This document shows positions 47,167-56,372 of a stretch of DNA of 64,000 nucleotides, piece by piece. Source of the stretch: Maritalea mobilis. Its GTDB lineage: Bacteria; Pseudomonadota; Alphaproteobacteria; Rhizobiales; Devosiaceae. How positions within the stretch are numbered: the stretch's first letter is position 1; each line of letters begins with the position of its first letter. The position numbers were made by a program, and so were the translations under genes. The notes under the pieces were generated by a model. It was given only the letters and a program-made list of their open reading frames with translations, did not search any database and was not told the origin of the DNA. The stretch spans positions 396,193-460,192 of the forward strand of contig NZ_SNYR01000003.1 in NCBI RefSeq assembly GCF_004363175.1, read 5' to 3'.

Positions 47167-47641
47167 ATTTTAGGGGCTTTTGCAGCAAGATCGTGGTGAA
47201 CCCGCTATCCCATTCTTCATCGGGATATTGCTTAATCTCCTCAAACCCATGCTTTTGATAAAATGCGCGGGACTGAACGTTAAAACTGTCGGTTTCCAGT
47301 CGCACCTGACCATGCGATTTGACAATCTCTTGCTCGGCAAAGGCCAACAGTGAGCTGCCAACCCCTTTGCCTTGCGCTGCAGGCGACACATGCAAAGCAG
47401 CCACAAAGTCACCAATCCAATGGATCATCCCCAAAGGCTTGTCATCCAATGTTGCCACATAAATGTCGGCGACATATTGCTCGAGATAATCAAGCACACG
47501 CGTGGGGAAATCTTTGCCCTTTTCAATGCCGGGGCCAGTAAGCCGGGGGTGCCACACTTGCTCAAATGTTGCGATCAAAATGTCGGATAGCGCAGCTATA
47601 TCTTCTTTGCGCGCCGTACGAATGGAAAGGGAAGAACTCAT
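47165..47641 (-). CDS. GNAT-family N-acetyltransferase
   Basis: 158 residues with the GNAT acetyl-CoA loop 'VSPAAQGKGVGSSLLAFAE' (Q-x-x-G-x-G) and the C-terminal 'NVQSRAFYQKHGFEEI' motif. The start at 47641 (MSSSLSIRTARKEDI) is the family N-terminus; the frame continues upstream without likeness. The acetyl acceptor is unknown. Confidence 0.9.
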   Translation of the reverse strand: MSSSLSIRTARKEDIAALSDILIATFEQVWHPRLTGPGIEKGKDFPTRVLDYLEQYVADIYVATLDDKPLGMIHWIGDFVAALHVSPAAQGKGVGSSLLAFAEQEIVKSHGQVRLETDSFNVQSRAFYQKHGFEEIKQYPDEEWDSGFTTILLQKPLK

Positions 47642-47815
47642 CACTTGCTCACAATTTGGCCAAAAGCCTTCTTTAAGGTGATGGCTGTGCGCATGCAAAG
47701 GGCAGCGAGAGAGAAAAATGCGGTGTTGCAAAAATGTTTACACCCCATAAACCGGCCACAATTACATTGTTAAAGCACTTTCCTCGACTTTTAATCAAAT
47801 CCGTGAGGGCTGTTG

Positions 47816-49894
47816 GTGGCGCGTAAACCATCCAAATCATCCGACCTGAAATTAACCACCGCTGATCGTGTGGGCGCGAACAAAGGCAAAAAGTCTGGCA
47901 CGCGCACCAAAACCAAAGCGGCGGCGAAAACAGCTGCTCCGAAAAAGAAAACAACACGTCGTAAGGCGAAAAAGCAGCAGAAATGGACCTTCTGGCGGGT
48001 CTTTCGGCGGCTATTCTATTGGGGCGTGGTTCTGGGCGTTTGGGCCGGCATCGCGGTCATCGGCGTTGTCGCCTATTATGGCATGCAATTGCCATCCTCT
48101 GACACATGGGCCATTCCGGATCGCCCGGCCAATATTCGCATTGTTGCGGCCGACGGGCGGCTATTGTCCAACCGCGGTAAAATGGGGGGCGAAGCGGTCT
48201 CCATTCATGAATTGCCGCATTTCGTGCCTGCTGCCGTGTTAGCGATTGAAGATCGGCGCTTTTACGACCATTTCGGGGTCGATCCGATCGGCATCGCCCG
48301 AGCCTTCGTTAACAACACGATTGAAGGCCGCATCACGGGCGGTGGCTCCACAATCACCCAACAGGTGGCGAAAAATCTATTCCTAACGCCAGACCAAAAT
48401 TATGGCCGGAAAATTCAAGAAGCGCTTTTGTCCGTTTGGTTGGAGCAGAACTTCACCAAAGACGAAATTTTGCAGCTCTATTTGAACCGGGTTTATTTTG
48501 GCGCAGGCTCTTATGGTATTGAGGCGGCAGCCCAGCGTTATTTCGGGAAGTCTGCCCGTAATCTATCCTTGGGCGAATCCGCCATTTTGGCGGGCCTCCT
48601 CAAAGCGCCGTCACGTCTGGCGCCGAACAAAAACCCCGAAGGGGCAGCTGCCCGGGCCCGCCTGGTGCTCAATGCCATGGCGGAAGAAGGCTACATCTCA
48701 GAAGCTGAGGCAAAAGCGGCCGCTATTGATCCCAACAAACGCATCCGCACCCGCGTCACCGGCACTGAATATTATGTGGCCGATTGGGTGGAAACCTTGA
48801 TGGATAACTATCTGGGTGAAGTGAATCAGGACGTGATTGTCTACACCACCATCAATTGGGAAATGCAGAAACAGGCTGAATTCCTGATCAAAGAAATTGT
48901 GCGGGAACAGGGCGAAGAACGAGCCTTTAGCCAAGGCGCGCTGGTGTCTATGACCCCGGATGGCGCAGTGCAGGCCATTGTGGGCGGTATTGATTATACC
49001 CAAAGCCAATATAACCGCGCGGTCACTGCACGGCGGCAATCTGGCTCGGCGTTTAAACCATTTGTGTATCTCACCGCGTTGGAAAACGGCTATCGGCCAG
49101 ACACAGTGGTGGAAGATGCGCCATTCACCTACCAGAATTGGTCGCCGGAAAATGCAGGCGGCAAATATCGCGGGCGCATTCAATTGCGTGATGCATTGGC
49201 CATGTCGTCCAACGTTGTTGCGGGCAAATTGGCCATTGAGCTTGGCCCACGCCAGATTGCGCAAACCGCTTATAAGCTCGGTATTTCCAGCAATATTGAT
49301 GCGGTGCCCTCAAGCGCGTTGGGCACAACAGGCATTTCATTGCTTGAGCTCACCGCAGCCTATGCGCCATTTGCCAATGGTGGCGAGGGCATTATCGCGC
49401 GGGTTATTTCGCGCATTGAAACCGCCGATGGCGAAGTGCTTTACAATCACGAACCTGTGGGCCCCGGTCAGGTGATCGCGCCTGAATATATCCCCATGAT
49501 GAATGACATGTTGGTGCATGCCGTGGAAGTGGGCACAGGCCGCAAAGCACAGTTTGGCAATTGGCCCATCGCGGGTAAAACGGGTACCTCCCAAAAGAAC
49601 CGTGACGCTGTGTTTGTGGGATATAGCGCGCGCCTCGTCACCGGCGTATGGGTGGGTAATGATGATGACACCCCCACCAAGGCAAGCGGCGGCAATATCC
49701 CCGTGCAAATCTGGCACGATTTTATGCAAGAAGCCCATGAAGGTTTAGCCGTTGCGCAAATTCCGGGCGGCAATGTGCGGTTTGACAATCAGAATCAAGT
49801 GTTGGAGCCGATGACCAATCGGCAGGCGCAGCCGCAAGAGGGGCAACGCCGCAATCTTGGTGATTTGATCAATGAAATCTTCTCGCGCAACTAG
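47816..49894 (+). CDS. Class A penicillin-binding protein (PBP1a family)
   Basis: Bifunctional peptidoglycan synthase. Very basic cytoplasmic N-terminus (about residues 1-60, K/R/T rich), one membrane span (about 65-90), glycosyltransferase-51 domain with catalytic E145 in 'EDRRFYDHFG', then a transpeptidase with S411 in the S-x-x-K 'SAFK', S-x-N in 'SSNVV' and K-T-G in 'GKTGTSQ'. Start: GTG 47816 (GAGGGC about 7 nt before) or TTG 47813. Length 692. A hairpin spans its stop codon. Confidence 0.93.
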   Translation: MARKPSKSSDLKLTTADRVGANKGKKSGTRTKTKAAAKTAAPKKKTTRRKAKKQQKWTFWRVFRRLFYWGVVLGVWAGIAVIGVVAYYGMQLPSSDTWAIPDRPANIRIVAADGRLLSNRGKMGGEAVSIHELPHFVPAAVLAIEDRRFYDHFGVDPIGIARAFVNNTIEGRITGGGSTITQQVAKNLFLTPDQNYGRKIQEALLSVWLEQNFTKDEILQLYLNRVYFGAGSYGIEAAAQRYFGKSARNLSLGESAILAGLLKAPSRLAPNKNPEGAAARARLVLNAMAEEGYISEAEAKAAAIDPNKRIRTRVTGTEYYVADWVETLMDNYLGEVNQDVIVYTTINWEMQKQAEFLIKEIVREQGEERAFSQGALVSMTPDGAVQAIVGGIDYTQSQYNRAVTARRQSGSAFKPFVYLTALENGYRPDTVVEDAPFTYQNWSPENAGGKYRGRIQLRDALAMSSNVVAGKLAIELGPRQIAQTAYKLGISSNIDAVPSSALGTTGISLLELTAAYAPFANGGEGIIARVISRIETADGEVLYNHEPVGPGQVIAPEYIPMMNDMLVHAVEVGTGRKAQFGNWPIAGKTGTSQKNRDAVFVGYSARLVTGVWVGNDDDTPTKASGGNIPVQIWHDFMQEAHEGLAVAQIPGGNVRFDNQNQVLEPMTNRQAQPQEGQRRNLGDLINEIFSRN

Positions 49895-49906
49895 GCGCGA
49901 GAAGAT
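49877..49906. terminator. Perfect 12-bp hairpin spanning the PBP stop codon
   Basis: ATCTTCTCGCGC (49877-49888) and GCGCGAGAAGAT (49895-49906) pair perfectly; the 6-nt loop holds the TAG stop. It has no T-run, lies between convergent genes, and probably marks transcript ends for both. Confidence 0.55.
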
Positions 49907-49918
49907 GATCTTGCTCGC

Positions 49919-50611
49919 CTAATAGATGAACGGAATCAGTTTTTTGGTCCGTGCTTCATAGGCCTCAAATGGCTCGCCATAGCGGTCGCGCAAATAGGCA
50001 TCCAACAGCGGTACATTGTAAAACGCGAAAGTGCAAAACAGCATCAGCGGAATGGCGGCGCCCAGCCAGTGCCCGGCGATCAGCGCATAGGCACCCACCC
50101 AAACAATATCGCCAAAAAAATTGATGTGCATGGAATAGGCGAACAACCCGCCAGTATAAAGCTTGCCCTTATTTGCCGGGTCTTGCTTGAAAACATGCCG
50201 TTGCAGTTCGGACCATGTGTTGAGTAGGCAGCCAAGCGCAAACAAGGCGATTGCCGCATAATCAACCATTCCCAGCGGCGCATCATTCGGCAGCACCAAA
50301 ATGGCGAAGCCCACATAATAGAGGGCAAAAGCGGCGGGCACAGCGAAGGCTTCAGACCAAGGCAAAGTGCGCTTCATCAGATAAAACATCATAAAGCCCA
50401 TGCGTAGTAAAATGACGATATTGAAGGCCAAGATCACGCCGTAGCGGGTGGGGGTAGTTGCGGGCAACGACCAGTCAACCAGATTGGCGATCAGTGGTCC
50501 GCCACTACCAAACATGATCCATGCCGAAAGCCCGATCAGTGCCAGTTCTATCAATGTGATGGTGATTTTTTGCGGAACAGATTTTGATTTTGAACCATAT
50601 AGCTCAAGCAT
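49919..50611 (-). CDS. Multi-span membrane protein, DUF1295/isoprenylcysteine methyltransferase-like
   Basis: 230-residue protein with about six hydrophobic spans. The C-terminal part ('KGKLYTGGLFAYSMHINFFGDIVWVGAYAL' region and 'AYLRDRYGEPFEAYEARTKKLIPFIY') resembles the DUF1295/ICMT/steroid-5-alpha-reductase group, whose members methylate or reduce hydrophobic substrates at the membrane. A GAGGTG upstream selects ATG 50611. It starts 8 nt after the tetR-like stop, so it is likely in the operon controlled by that repressor. Confidence 0.75.
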   Translation of the reverse strand: MLELYGSKSKSVPQKITITLIELALIGLSAWIMFGSGGPLIANLVDWSLPATTPTRYGVILAFNIVILLRMGFMMFYLMKRTLPWSEAFAVPAAFALYYVGFAILVLPNDAPLGMVDYAAIALFALGCLLNTWSELQRHVFKQDPANKGKLYTGGLFAYSMHINFFGDIVWVGAYALIAGHWLGAAIPLMLFCTFAFYNVPLLDAYLRDRYGEPFEAYEARTKKLIPFIY

Positions 50612-50619
50612 AATGCACC

Positions 50620-51126
50620 TCAATCTTTGTGCGGGAGGAATGAAAAATCAGGTTGGCGATGGTGGATGGCGGCGAGATAAATCTCACCTTCCATCTGGCG
50701 CAAAAGAGACAGCATTTGCGGAGACAAAGCAGTTTCAATTTTCGTGTAATAGCTGCGGATCGCATCTCCAAATTTTTGGTTGCGCGCCATACTGTCAAAA
50801 AACAGCGCGAAATACCGGGCCAGCCCATATTTGTTGAAAGTGGCGGTGTCGCCGAACATGGATTGATAGCCAGTCTGCAACAGGTGAAGTTGATCCGTGT
50901 CCGAGGCATTGGCAAAGGCCTCAAAATCCATCGCGGCAAAGCCATCGAGAAAATAACGCTGCAACACCTGGTCGATCAAATCGTCCTTTGAGCTGAAATG
51001 ATGATAGAGCGCGCCTTTGGAAACACCCGCTTTTTTGATCACCTCGCTAAGCCCCACGCCATCATAGCCTTGGGCCAAAAACATATCGAAAGCGATGTCC
51101 AATAATTGATCTTTGAGCTGCGCCAT
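50620..51126 (-). CDS. TetR/AcrR-family transcriptional regulator
   Basis: 168 residues. N-terminal TetR HTH (about 1-50: 'LLDIAFDMFLAQGYDGVGLSEVIKKAGVSKGALYHHFSSKDDL' region) and a helical ligand domain. A perfect 30-bp palindrome lies 11 bp upstream of its start and is almost certainly its own operator, so autorepression is likely. The downstream membrane protein would be co-regulated. Inducer unknown. Confidence 0.93.
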   Translation of the reverse strand: MAQLKDQLLDIAFDMFLAQGYDGVGLSEVIKKAGVSKGALYHHFSSKDDLIDQVLQRYFLDGFAAMDFEAFANASDTDQLHLLQTGYQSMFGDTATFNKYGLARYFALFFDSMARNQKFGDAIRSYYTKIETALSPQMLSLLRQMEGEIYLAAIHHRQPDFSFLPHKD

Positions 51127-51136
51127 TTAAGTCTCC

Positions 51137-51166
51137 ACATACAAACCGACCGGTCGGTTTGTATGT
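51137..51166. promoter_or_regulatory. TetR-type operator, perfect 30-bp palindrome
   Basis: A perfect 15+15 inverted repeat centred on ACCGACCGGTCGGT, a core typical of TetR-family operators, with outer arms ACATACAA / TTGTATGT. It sits at 11-40 bp before the regulator's ATG, where it would cover the promoter. Confidence 0.85.
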
Positions 51167-51208
51167 AGGCGCTAAAATTGCGTGCGTCAAGAAAAAGAAC
51201 AAAAATAT

Positions 51209-51940
51209 CTAACGGGTGATTTGATAGCGCATCAGCTCGCGCCCATTTTCCTTCAGCCAATCATGACCAAGTTTCATGTCTGGCAAGGTCTCTTTCACCG
51301 TGCGCCAAAAGCGGGGTGAATGGTTCATTTCACGCAAATGCGCCACCTCATGCGCGGCGACATAGTCCAGCACAAAGGGGGGCGCCAACACCAATCGCCA
51401 CGAAAAATTCAATTGGCCCGAAGAGCTGCAAGATCCCCAACGGCTGGTTTGATCACGAATGGTGATCCCCTTGGGCGAAAGCTTCAAACGCGCCGCGTGG
51501 AGCTGCACTTGCCGTTCCAAATCCTGCCGCGCCTGCGCCTTTAACCAATCGCCCAACTTGCGGGCAAAGTGTTCAGGCGCCCCCGGCACGTCAATTCGCT
51601 GTAGCGCGTCATCTATTTGCACCAAACCGCGCAATTGCTCGGTACGGCCCAAAATATGCGGCACCCCACGCAAGGGAAGCGCCATGTCCGGCTCAACTAG
51701 GCGAGGCAAGGCAATCTTGTCCATGCGTTGATTGAGCCAATCATGATGCCGTCGCAAAAAATCCTGCGCATCGGGCCAATTGCCACGTTTCGGCACTGTC
51801 AAAGTGGGGCCATGTTTGGGATGCAGCGATAAGCGATAATGTTTGGCCCGCGCATTTTGGCGCACCAAAACATCCACCGAACCTGCGGTGAGATCAAGGG
51901 TCAGCCTGTCGGGAATCGCTTGGCGACGTTTCAACATCAT
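51209..51940 (-). CDS. YgjP-type zinc metallopeptidase (SprT-like/DUF45)
   Basis: M48-related DUF45/YgjP peptidase with the zinc motif H-E-x-x-H in 'AAHEVAHLREMNHSPRFW' and the conserved 'SRWGSCSSSGQLNFSWRL' block before it. The frame is open to GTG 51988, but that start lies in the terminator of the upstream gene, so ATG 51940 or 51937 is preferred. About 243 residues. The substrate is unknown. Confidence 0.88.
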   Translation of the reverse strand: MMLKRRQAIPDRLTLDLTAGSVDVLVRQNARAKHYRLSLHPKHGPTLTVPKRGNWPDAQDFLRRHHDWLNQRMDKIALPRLVEPDMALPLRGVPHILGRTEQLRGLVQIDDALQRIDVPGAPEHFARKLGDWLKAQARQDLERQVQLHAARLKLSPKGITIRDQTSRWGSCSSSGQLNFSWRLVLAPPFVLDYVAAHEVAHLREMNHSPRFWRTVKETLPDMKLGHDWLKENGRELMRYQITR

Positions 51941-51974
51941 GATTTGAATTTCGCGCAAATGAACCTGCTTTGGC

Positions 51975-52003
51975 AACAAAAAAGGCACCCTAAATAGGGT
52001 GCC
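51975..52003 (-). terminator. Intrinsic terminator (minus strand) after the DUF2852 gene
   Basis: GGCACCCTA (51984-51992) and TAGGGTGCC (51995-52003) form a perfect 9-bp stem. On the minus strand it runs into CTTTTTTGTT. It ends the DUF2852 transcript. Confidence 0.85.
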
Positions 52004-52089
52004 AGATCCGCTTAAGATCAGTTTTGGGGGTCAGGGGTCCCTTGCGCTTATTTCGGGGGCAAGCGCAAGGGCAGGGAGGAAGCTAGATT

Positions 52090-52545
52090 TTAATAGTCGT
52101 CGCGTTTCTTTTCATCATCGCGGCGGGAAAAACGATCATCTTCGTCGTCATCATGGCGCTTTGCGCGGTGTTCAGACTTAAAGCGATCAAATTCTTCACG
52201 GTCACGGGCCATATGCAAATTGCGCAAGAAATCTTCAAACTCTTCACGCTCTTGCTCAAGGCGGGCACGCTCTTCTTCAATGCGACGAATTTCGGCTTCG
52301 CGATATTCATCAAAAGCAGCGTTGCCAGTTGCGCCACGGCGATGTTTAGAACCGCGACAGCCCTTCATTTTGTGCTTTTGGTTTTTCATCCATTTTTCGG
52401 CTTTGTCGCTTGAGCCGCCCCAATGTTCGCCCCACAAGATGTAGAACAACATGGCCAAGCCAAGCGGCCAGAAAATAATAAAGCCAAGAACCATAAGACC
52501 AATGGTCAATGGGGACCATTCTGGTTTAATCAATTGTGTGCTCAT
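52090..52545 (-). CDS. DUF2852-family membrane protein
   Basis: 151 residues: a short N-terminus, one membrane span ('LTIGLMVLGFIIFWPLGLAMLFYILWG', about 13-39), then a long, highly charged cytosolic helix with E/R repeats ('EAEIRRIEEERARLEQEREEFEDFLRNL', coiled-coil-like), ending in a D/R/K-rich disordered tail. GAGGTG 6 nt upstream supports the start. DUF2852 is an alphaproteobacterial family without known function. Divergent from regB. Confidence 0.88.
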   Translation of the reverse strand: MSTQLIKPEWSPLTIGLMVLGFIIFWPLGLAMLFYILWGEHWGGSSDKAEKWMKNQKHKMKGCRGSKHRRGATGNAAFDEYREAEIRRIEEERARLEQEREEFEDFLRNLHMARDREEFDRFKSEHRAKRHDDDEDDRFSRRDDEKKRDDY

Positions 52546-52718
52546 TGTATCACCTCTTCATCAACGATGACTTAGATTTGGGCGCGATTTTGGTGGCTTC
52601 AAGCACCAATTTTTTGCAAAAAGGGTCTTGAAAAAGCACAAAGCAACGCCCAGCGGCCCGTAAAACGGGGAAAAATGCCCCAAAATTTCCGCGGCCCATT
52701 CAAATTCGGGAGCCAAAA

Positions 52719-54032
52719 TTGACCGATTCAGAACAAACAGCACCCGCCTTGGCCTATAGCGGCCACCATAGATTGCGCCTTGAAACGCTGGTGCGTTTAC
52801 GCTGGCTTGCCGTCGCGGGGCAAAGCGCCGGGGTGCTGGTGGTGGCATTTTTGCTCAATTATGAACTGCCCTTGGCCGCCTGTTTCACCCTGATTGCCAT
52901 GTCTGCCTGGCTAAATGTGTTTTTGCTGGTGCGGTTTCCCGCCACCTTGCGTCTGCGGTCGCAAGTCTCTGCCATCCAATTGGCGTATGATTCATTGCAA
53001 TTGGGTGGGCTGCTTTATCTAACCGGTGGCCTTTATAACCCTTTCGCTTTGTTGCTTCTGGCACCGGTCAGCGTGTCGGCCACCACTTTGCCTTATCGTT
53101 GGACCTTGGCGCTAAGTGCCTTGGCCGTGGCCATCATTTCATTGTTGGGCCTGTTTCATATGCCACTGCCATGGAGCGGGGCGGAACCGTTCTCCATCAA
53201 TAATCTATATGTGTTTGGCATTTGGGTCGCCTTGGTGTGCGGTGTGGCCTTCACCGCGGCCTATACCAACCGGGTAGCCCACGAAGCGCGGCAATTGGCT
53301 GATGCCCTTAGCGCCACAGAATTGGTGCTGGCGCGAGAACAGCACCTCTCTGCCATCGATGGCTTGGCCGCCGCCGCCGCACATGAGCTTGGCACGCCTC
53401 TGGCCACCATTGCCCTTGCTGCAAAAGAGATGCAGACCGATCTGGACGACCCGCAATCGCTGAAAAAAGATTTGGAACTGATCACCGAGCAAGCCACCCG
53501 CTGTCGCGAGATTTTGCAAAAACTGCGCAACCTCAACACCAATGAAGAGCATTTTTACGAACTTAGCCCCAGTGATCTAGTGGCTGAAGTGTCTGAACCC
53601 CAGCGCTTTTTTGGCATCGATATTGATATTGATGCCCAAGGCGATGGGCAGGAACCAAAAATGGCGCGGAATTCGGGCCTGATCTACGGCTTGGGTAATC
53701 TTATCGAAAACGCGGTAGATTTCGCTCAAAGCCGTGTTGAGGTGAAGGTGCGGTGGACCGACAAGATGTTGGAAATATCCATCTGTGATGATGGGCCTGG
53801 CTACACTCAGGATATGCTGATGCGTATGGGCGAGCCCTATCTCACCACCCGGCCAAAAGATATGAAAGATAGCGACCCCACTGAGCCCGGAGGCCTTGGC
53901 CTTGGTATCTTTATCGCGAAAACCTTGTTGGAGCGCACGGGCGCCCACCTCGACTTTTACAACCGCGATGAAGGCCGCCATGCCTGCGTCAAAATAGCAT
54001 GGCCAAGACAGGTGATTGAACTCAATGAGTGA
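52719..54032 (+). CDS. regB: Redox-sensing histidine kinase RegB/PrrB/ActS
   Basis: Membrane sensor of the global redox two-component system. About six membrane spans (to residue 185). The quinone-sensing loop 'GGLYNPF' starts at about residue 103, the H-box is 'AHELGTPLATIALAAKE' with H222, the redox-active cysteine of this family is present as C262 in 'TRCREIL', and the ATPase domain has 'NLIENAVDFA', 'DDGPGY' and 'GGLGLGIFI'. The start is TTG 52719 with GGGAG 6 nt upstream. Length 437. regA follows 78 nt later. Confidence 0.93.
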   Translation: MTDSEQTAPALAYSGHHRLRLETLVRLRWLAVAGQSAGVLVVAFLLNYELPLAACFTLIAMSAWLNVFLLVRFPATLRLRSQVSAIQLAYDSLQLGGLLYLTGGLYNPFALLLLAPVSVSATTLPYRWTLALSALAVAIISLLGLFHMPLPWSGAEPFSINNLYVFGIWVALVCGVAFTAAYTNRVAHEARQLADALSATELVLAREQHLSAIDGLAAAAAHELGTPLATIALAAKEMQTDLDDPQSLKKDLELITEQATRCREILQKLRNLNTNEEHFYELSPSDLVAEVSEPQRFFGIDIDIDAQGDGQEPKMARNSGLIYGLGNLIENAVDFAQSRVEVKVRWTDKMLEISICDDGPGYTQDMLMRMGEPYLTTRPKDMKDSDPTEPGGLGLGIFIAKTLLERTGAHLDFYNRDEGRHACVKIAWPRQVIELNE

Positions 54033-54110
54033 TTTAAACGTATTCGTCGAGATGGTTTTGACCTTAGGGTCGAAATAGTGCCATAAAGTATCAATTGCGA
54101 GGATACGACA

Positions 54111-54665
54111 ATGACCAGTGTGCCCGAACTTTTGGACAAAGATTTGTCCTTACTGCTTGTGGATGATGATAAACCCTTTTTGACCCGGCTTGAACGCGCC
54201 ATGCAAAAGCGTGGCTTTGATGTGCGCACGGCAGACAGCGTTGCCGCAGGCATGGCACAGGTTAAATCCAACCCTCCCGCCTATGCGGTGGTGGATATGC
54301 GCCTTGAAGATGGCAATGGGCTGGATGTGGTGTCCACGCTGAAAGAAAAGCGGCCAGACGCGCGCACTGTGGTGCTCACTGGATATGGCAATATTGCCAC
54401 CGCCGTAACTGCCGTAAAATTGGGGGCTGTGGATTATCTTGCCAAGCCGGCTGATGCGGACGACGTGTTCAAAGCGCTGATGGCTGATGAAGATGAGATC
54501 AAGGCCGATCCGCCAGAAAATCCAATGTCGGCAGATCGGGTGCGTTGGGAGCATATTCAGCGGGTTTATGAATTGTGCGACCGCAACGTGTCGGAAACCG
54601 CACGACGCCTTAATATGCATCGCCGCACCTTGCAACGCATTTTGGCAAAACGCGCCCCACGCTAA
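54111..54665 (+). CDS. regA: Response regulator RegA/PrrA/ActR
   Basis: Partner of the RegB kinase. Receiver domain with acidic pocket 'LLVDDDKPF', phospho-acceptor D62 in 'VVDMRLEDGNG', T in 'VVLTGYG' and K in 'YLAKPADAD'. The C-terminal Fis-type HTH 'NVSETARRLNMHRRTLQRIL' is nearly invariant in the family. 184 residues. GAGGAT precedes the ATG. Likely controls respiration and other redox-dependent genes. Confidence 0.95.
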   Translation: MTSVPELLDKDLSLLLVDDDKPFLTRLERAMQKRGFDVRTADSVAAGMAQVKSNPPAYAVVDMRLEDGNGLDVVSTLKEKRPDARTVVLTGYGNIATAVTAVKLGAVDYLAKPADADDVFKALMADEDEIKADPPENPMSADRVRWEHIQRVYELCDRNVSETARRLNMHRRTLQRILAKRAPR

Positions 54666-54762
54666 AACATTTCGATAAATCAACGCACTTTGTCTTTTTT
54701 CCGTGCCATCCGGCTGCTAAACATAAGCAACGGACACGGGAAAAATCACAAAGGTTTTTAAA

Positions 54763-56352
54763 ATGAGCGTTGTTTTATCTTTCCATGGTGCAGCAGGCAC
54801 CGTCACCGGATCTTGCTATCGGGTCACCCATCCGGGTGGTCAATTCCTTGTGGATTGCGGCCTGTTTCAAGGCAACAAAGCCGTGCGCGCGCTTAACGAC
54901 AAACCTTTCCCGTTCGACCCAGCCAAACAAAATTATGTGCTGCTCACCCATGCCCATATCGACCATGCGGGCCTGTTGCCCAAATTGGTCAAGCATGGCT
55001 TTAAAGGCCCTATTCATGGCACCGCACCCACAACCGGTTTGATGGATTATTTGCTGCCAGACAGCGCGGGCATTCAAGAATATGAGGCCGAACGGCAGAA
55101 CCGTAAACGGGCACGCAAAGGCGAAGAACTGATCGAGCCGCTCTACACCCGCGAGCATGCAGAAGAAACCATCGCGCGGTCTAAAGCACATCCCTATGAG
55201 GAATGGTTTGAACCCGGCCCCGGTGTAAAAGCACGCTTTTGGAATGCGGGGCATATTTTAGGTAGCGCCTCCATTGAAGTGCATGTGCAAGATGAACAGG
55301 GCAAGACCATCAAAATGCTGTTCTCTGGCGATTTGGGCCCGGATGAAAAAGTGTTTTATCTCGAGCCTCACGCGCCATCTGGCTTTGACTACATTTTGTG
55401 CGAAAGCACATATGGTGGCCGGGATAGAGATGACTATTCCCTAGAAGAACGCCGCACTGCACTGAAAAAAGAGATCAATCAGGCTCTGGCCCGTGGTGGC
55501 AATTTGGTCATTCCCGCATTTGCGGTCGAGCGCAGTCAAGAATTACTGCACGATATCGGCCTCTTGATCAAACGGGGTGAAATTGACCCGCAATTGGTTT
55601 TCCTCGATTCGCCTTTGGCGCGCCGCGTCACCTCCGTGTTCAAGCGCCATGCGGCTGACCTGCAAGATGTGGAACTAAACCCTGAAGAGCTGTTTGCCGA
55701 TGATCGGTTCCGTATTGTTGAATCGGTGGAAGAGAGTAAAGCCATCAACCGGATCAATGGCGGGGCCATCATCATGGCCGCCTCTGGCATGTGCGATGCC
55801 GGGCGGATCAAACACCATTTGCGCAACAATATTTCTGATCCAAAATCCACCGTGCTTTTCGTTGGCTACCAAGCGCCGGGCACATTAGGCCATGTGATCA
55901 AATCGGGCAAAAATGAAGTGCGCATCCATGGTAATAACCACATTGTGCGCGCCGCCATTCGCTCCATCGGCAACTATTCTGCCCATGGTGATCATACCGA
56001 ATTGATGGATTGGATTGCCGAACGCTTGCCCGCGCACGGTGCAATTTTCCTTACCCATGGGGAAGATGAAAGCCGCGATGCCATGAAACAGGCTTTAGGC
56101 GAAAAAGGCTTGGGGCCAGACAAGGTGATAGCACCACAATTGGATGATCAGTTTGAACTGCGCGCCAACGGCGTTGGCGAAGTGCATCAAGCCGAGCATC
56201 TGCGCATCGATCCGCAACAATTCACGCAAGATTGGTCCGCCGAATATGCCCGCTTCTCCATCGAGCTCGGCCATCTTCTCACCGAAGAACAAAGTGACAA
56301 AAAACGCCTAAACCTAATGAAGCGCCTCCGCGCTGAACTGGACAAAGCTTAG
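54763..56352 (+). CDS. Beta-CASP metallo-beta-lactamase-fold ribonuclease-like protein
   Basis: RNA-processing-type hydrolase of the Ysh1/CPSF73-like bacterial group. H-x-H-x-D-H metal motif at residues 63-68 ('THAHIDHAGL'), later 'FSGDLG', beta-CASP segment with 'ESTYGGRDR' and 'VIPAFAVERSQELL', then 'GGAIIMAASGMCDAGRIKHHL' and the terminal RMMBL-type 'SAHGDHTELMDW'. Length 529. It precedes the two ATP-grasp-like genes by 20 nt, so they may form one transcript. Confidence 0.92.
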   Translation: MSVVLSFHGAAGTVTGSCYRVTHPGGQFLVDCGLFQGNKAVRALNDKPFPFDPAKQNYVLLTHAHIDHAGLLPKLVKHGFKGPIHGTAPTTGLMDYLLPDSAGIQEYEAERQNRKRARKGEELIEPLYTREHAEETIARSKAHPYEEWFEPGPGVKARFWNAGHILGSASIEVHVQDEQGKTIKMLFSGDLGPDEKVFYLEPHAPSGFDYILCESTYGGRDRDDYSLEERRTALKKEINQALARGGNLVIPAFAVERSQELLHDIGLLIKRGEIDPQLVFLDSPLARRVTSVFKRHAADLQDVELNPEELFADDRFRIVESVEESKAINRINGGAIIMAASGMCDAGRIKHHLRNNISDPKSTVLFVGYQAPGTLGHVIKSGKNEVRIHGNNHIVRAAIRSIGNYSAHGDHTELMDWIAERLPAHGAIFLTHGEDESRDAMKQALGEKGLGPDKVIAPQLDDQFELRANGVGEVHQAEHLRIDPQQFTQDWSAEYARFSIELGHLLTEEQSDKKRLNLMKRLRAELDKA

Positions 56353-56372
56353 GTGCGACGGGAACAAGCTAG

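Noticed and set aside
51941-51988. Longer N-terminus of the YgjP-type peptidase
   Set aside because: The GTG at 51988 lies within the minus-strand terminator of the DUF2852 gene, so it would not be transcribed from there and has no ribosome site.
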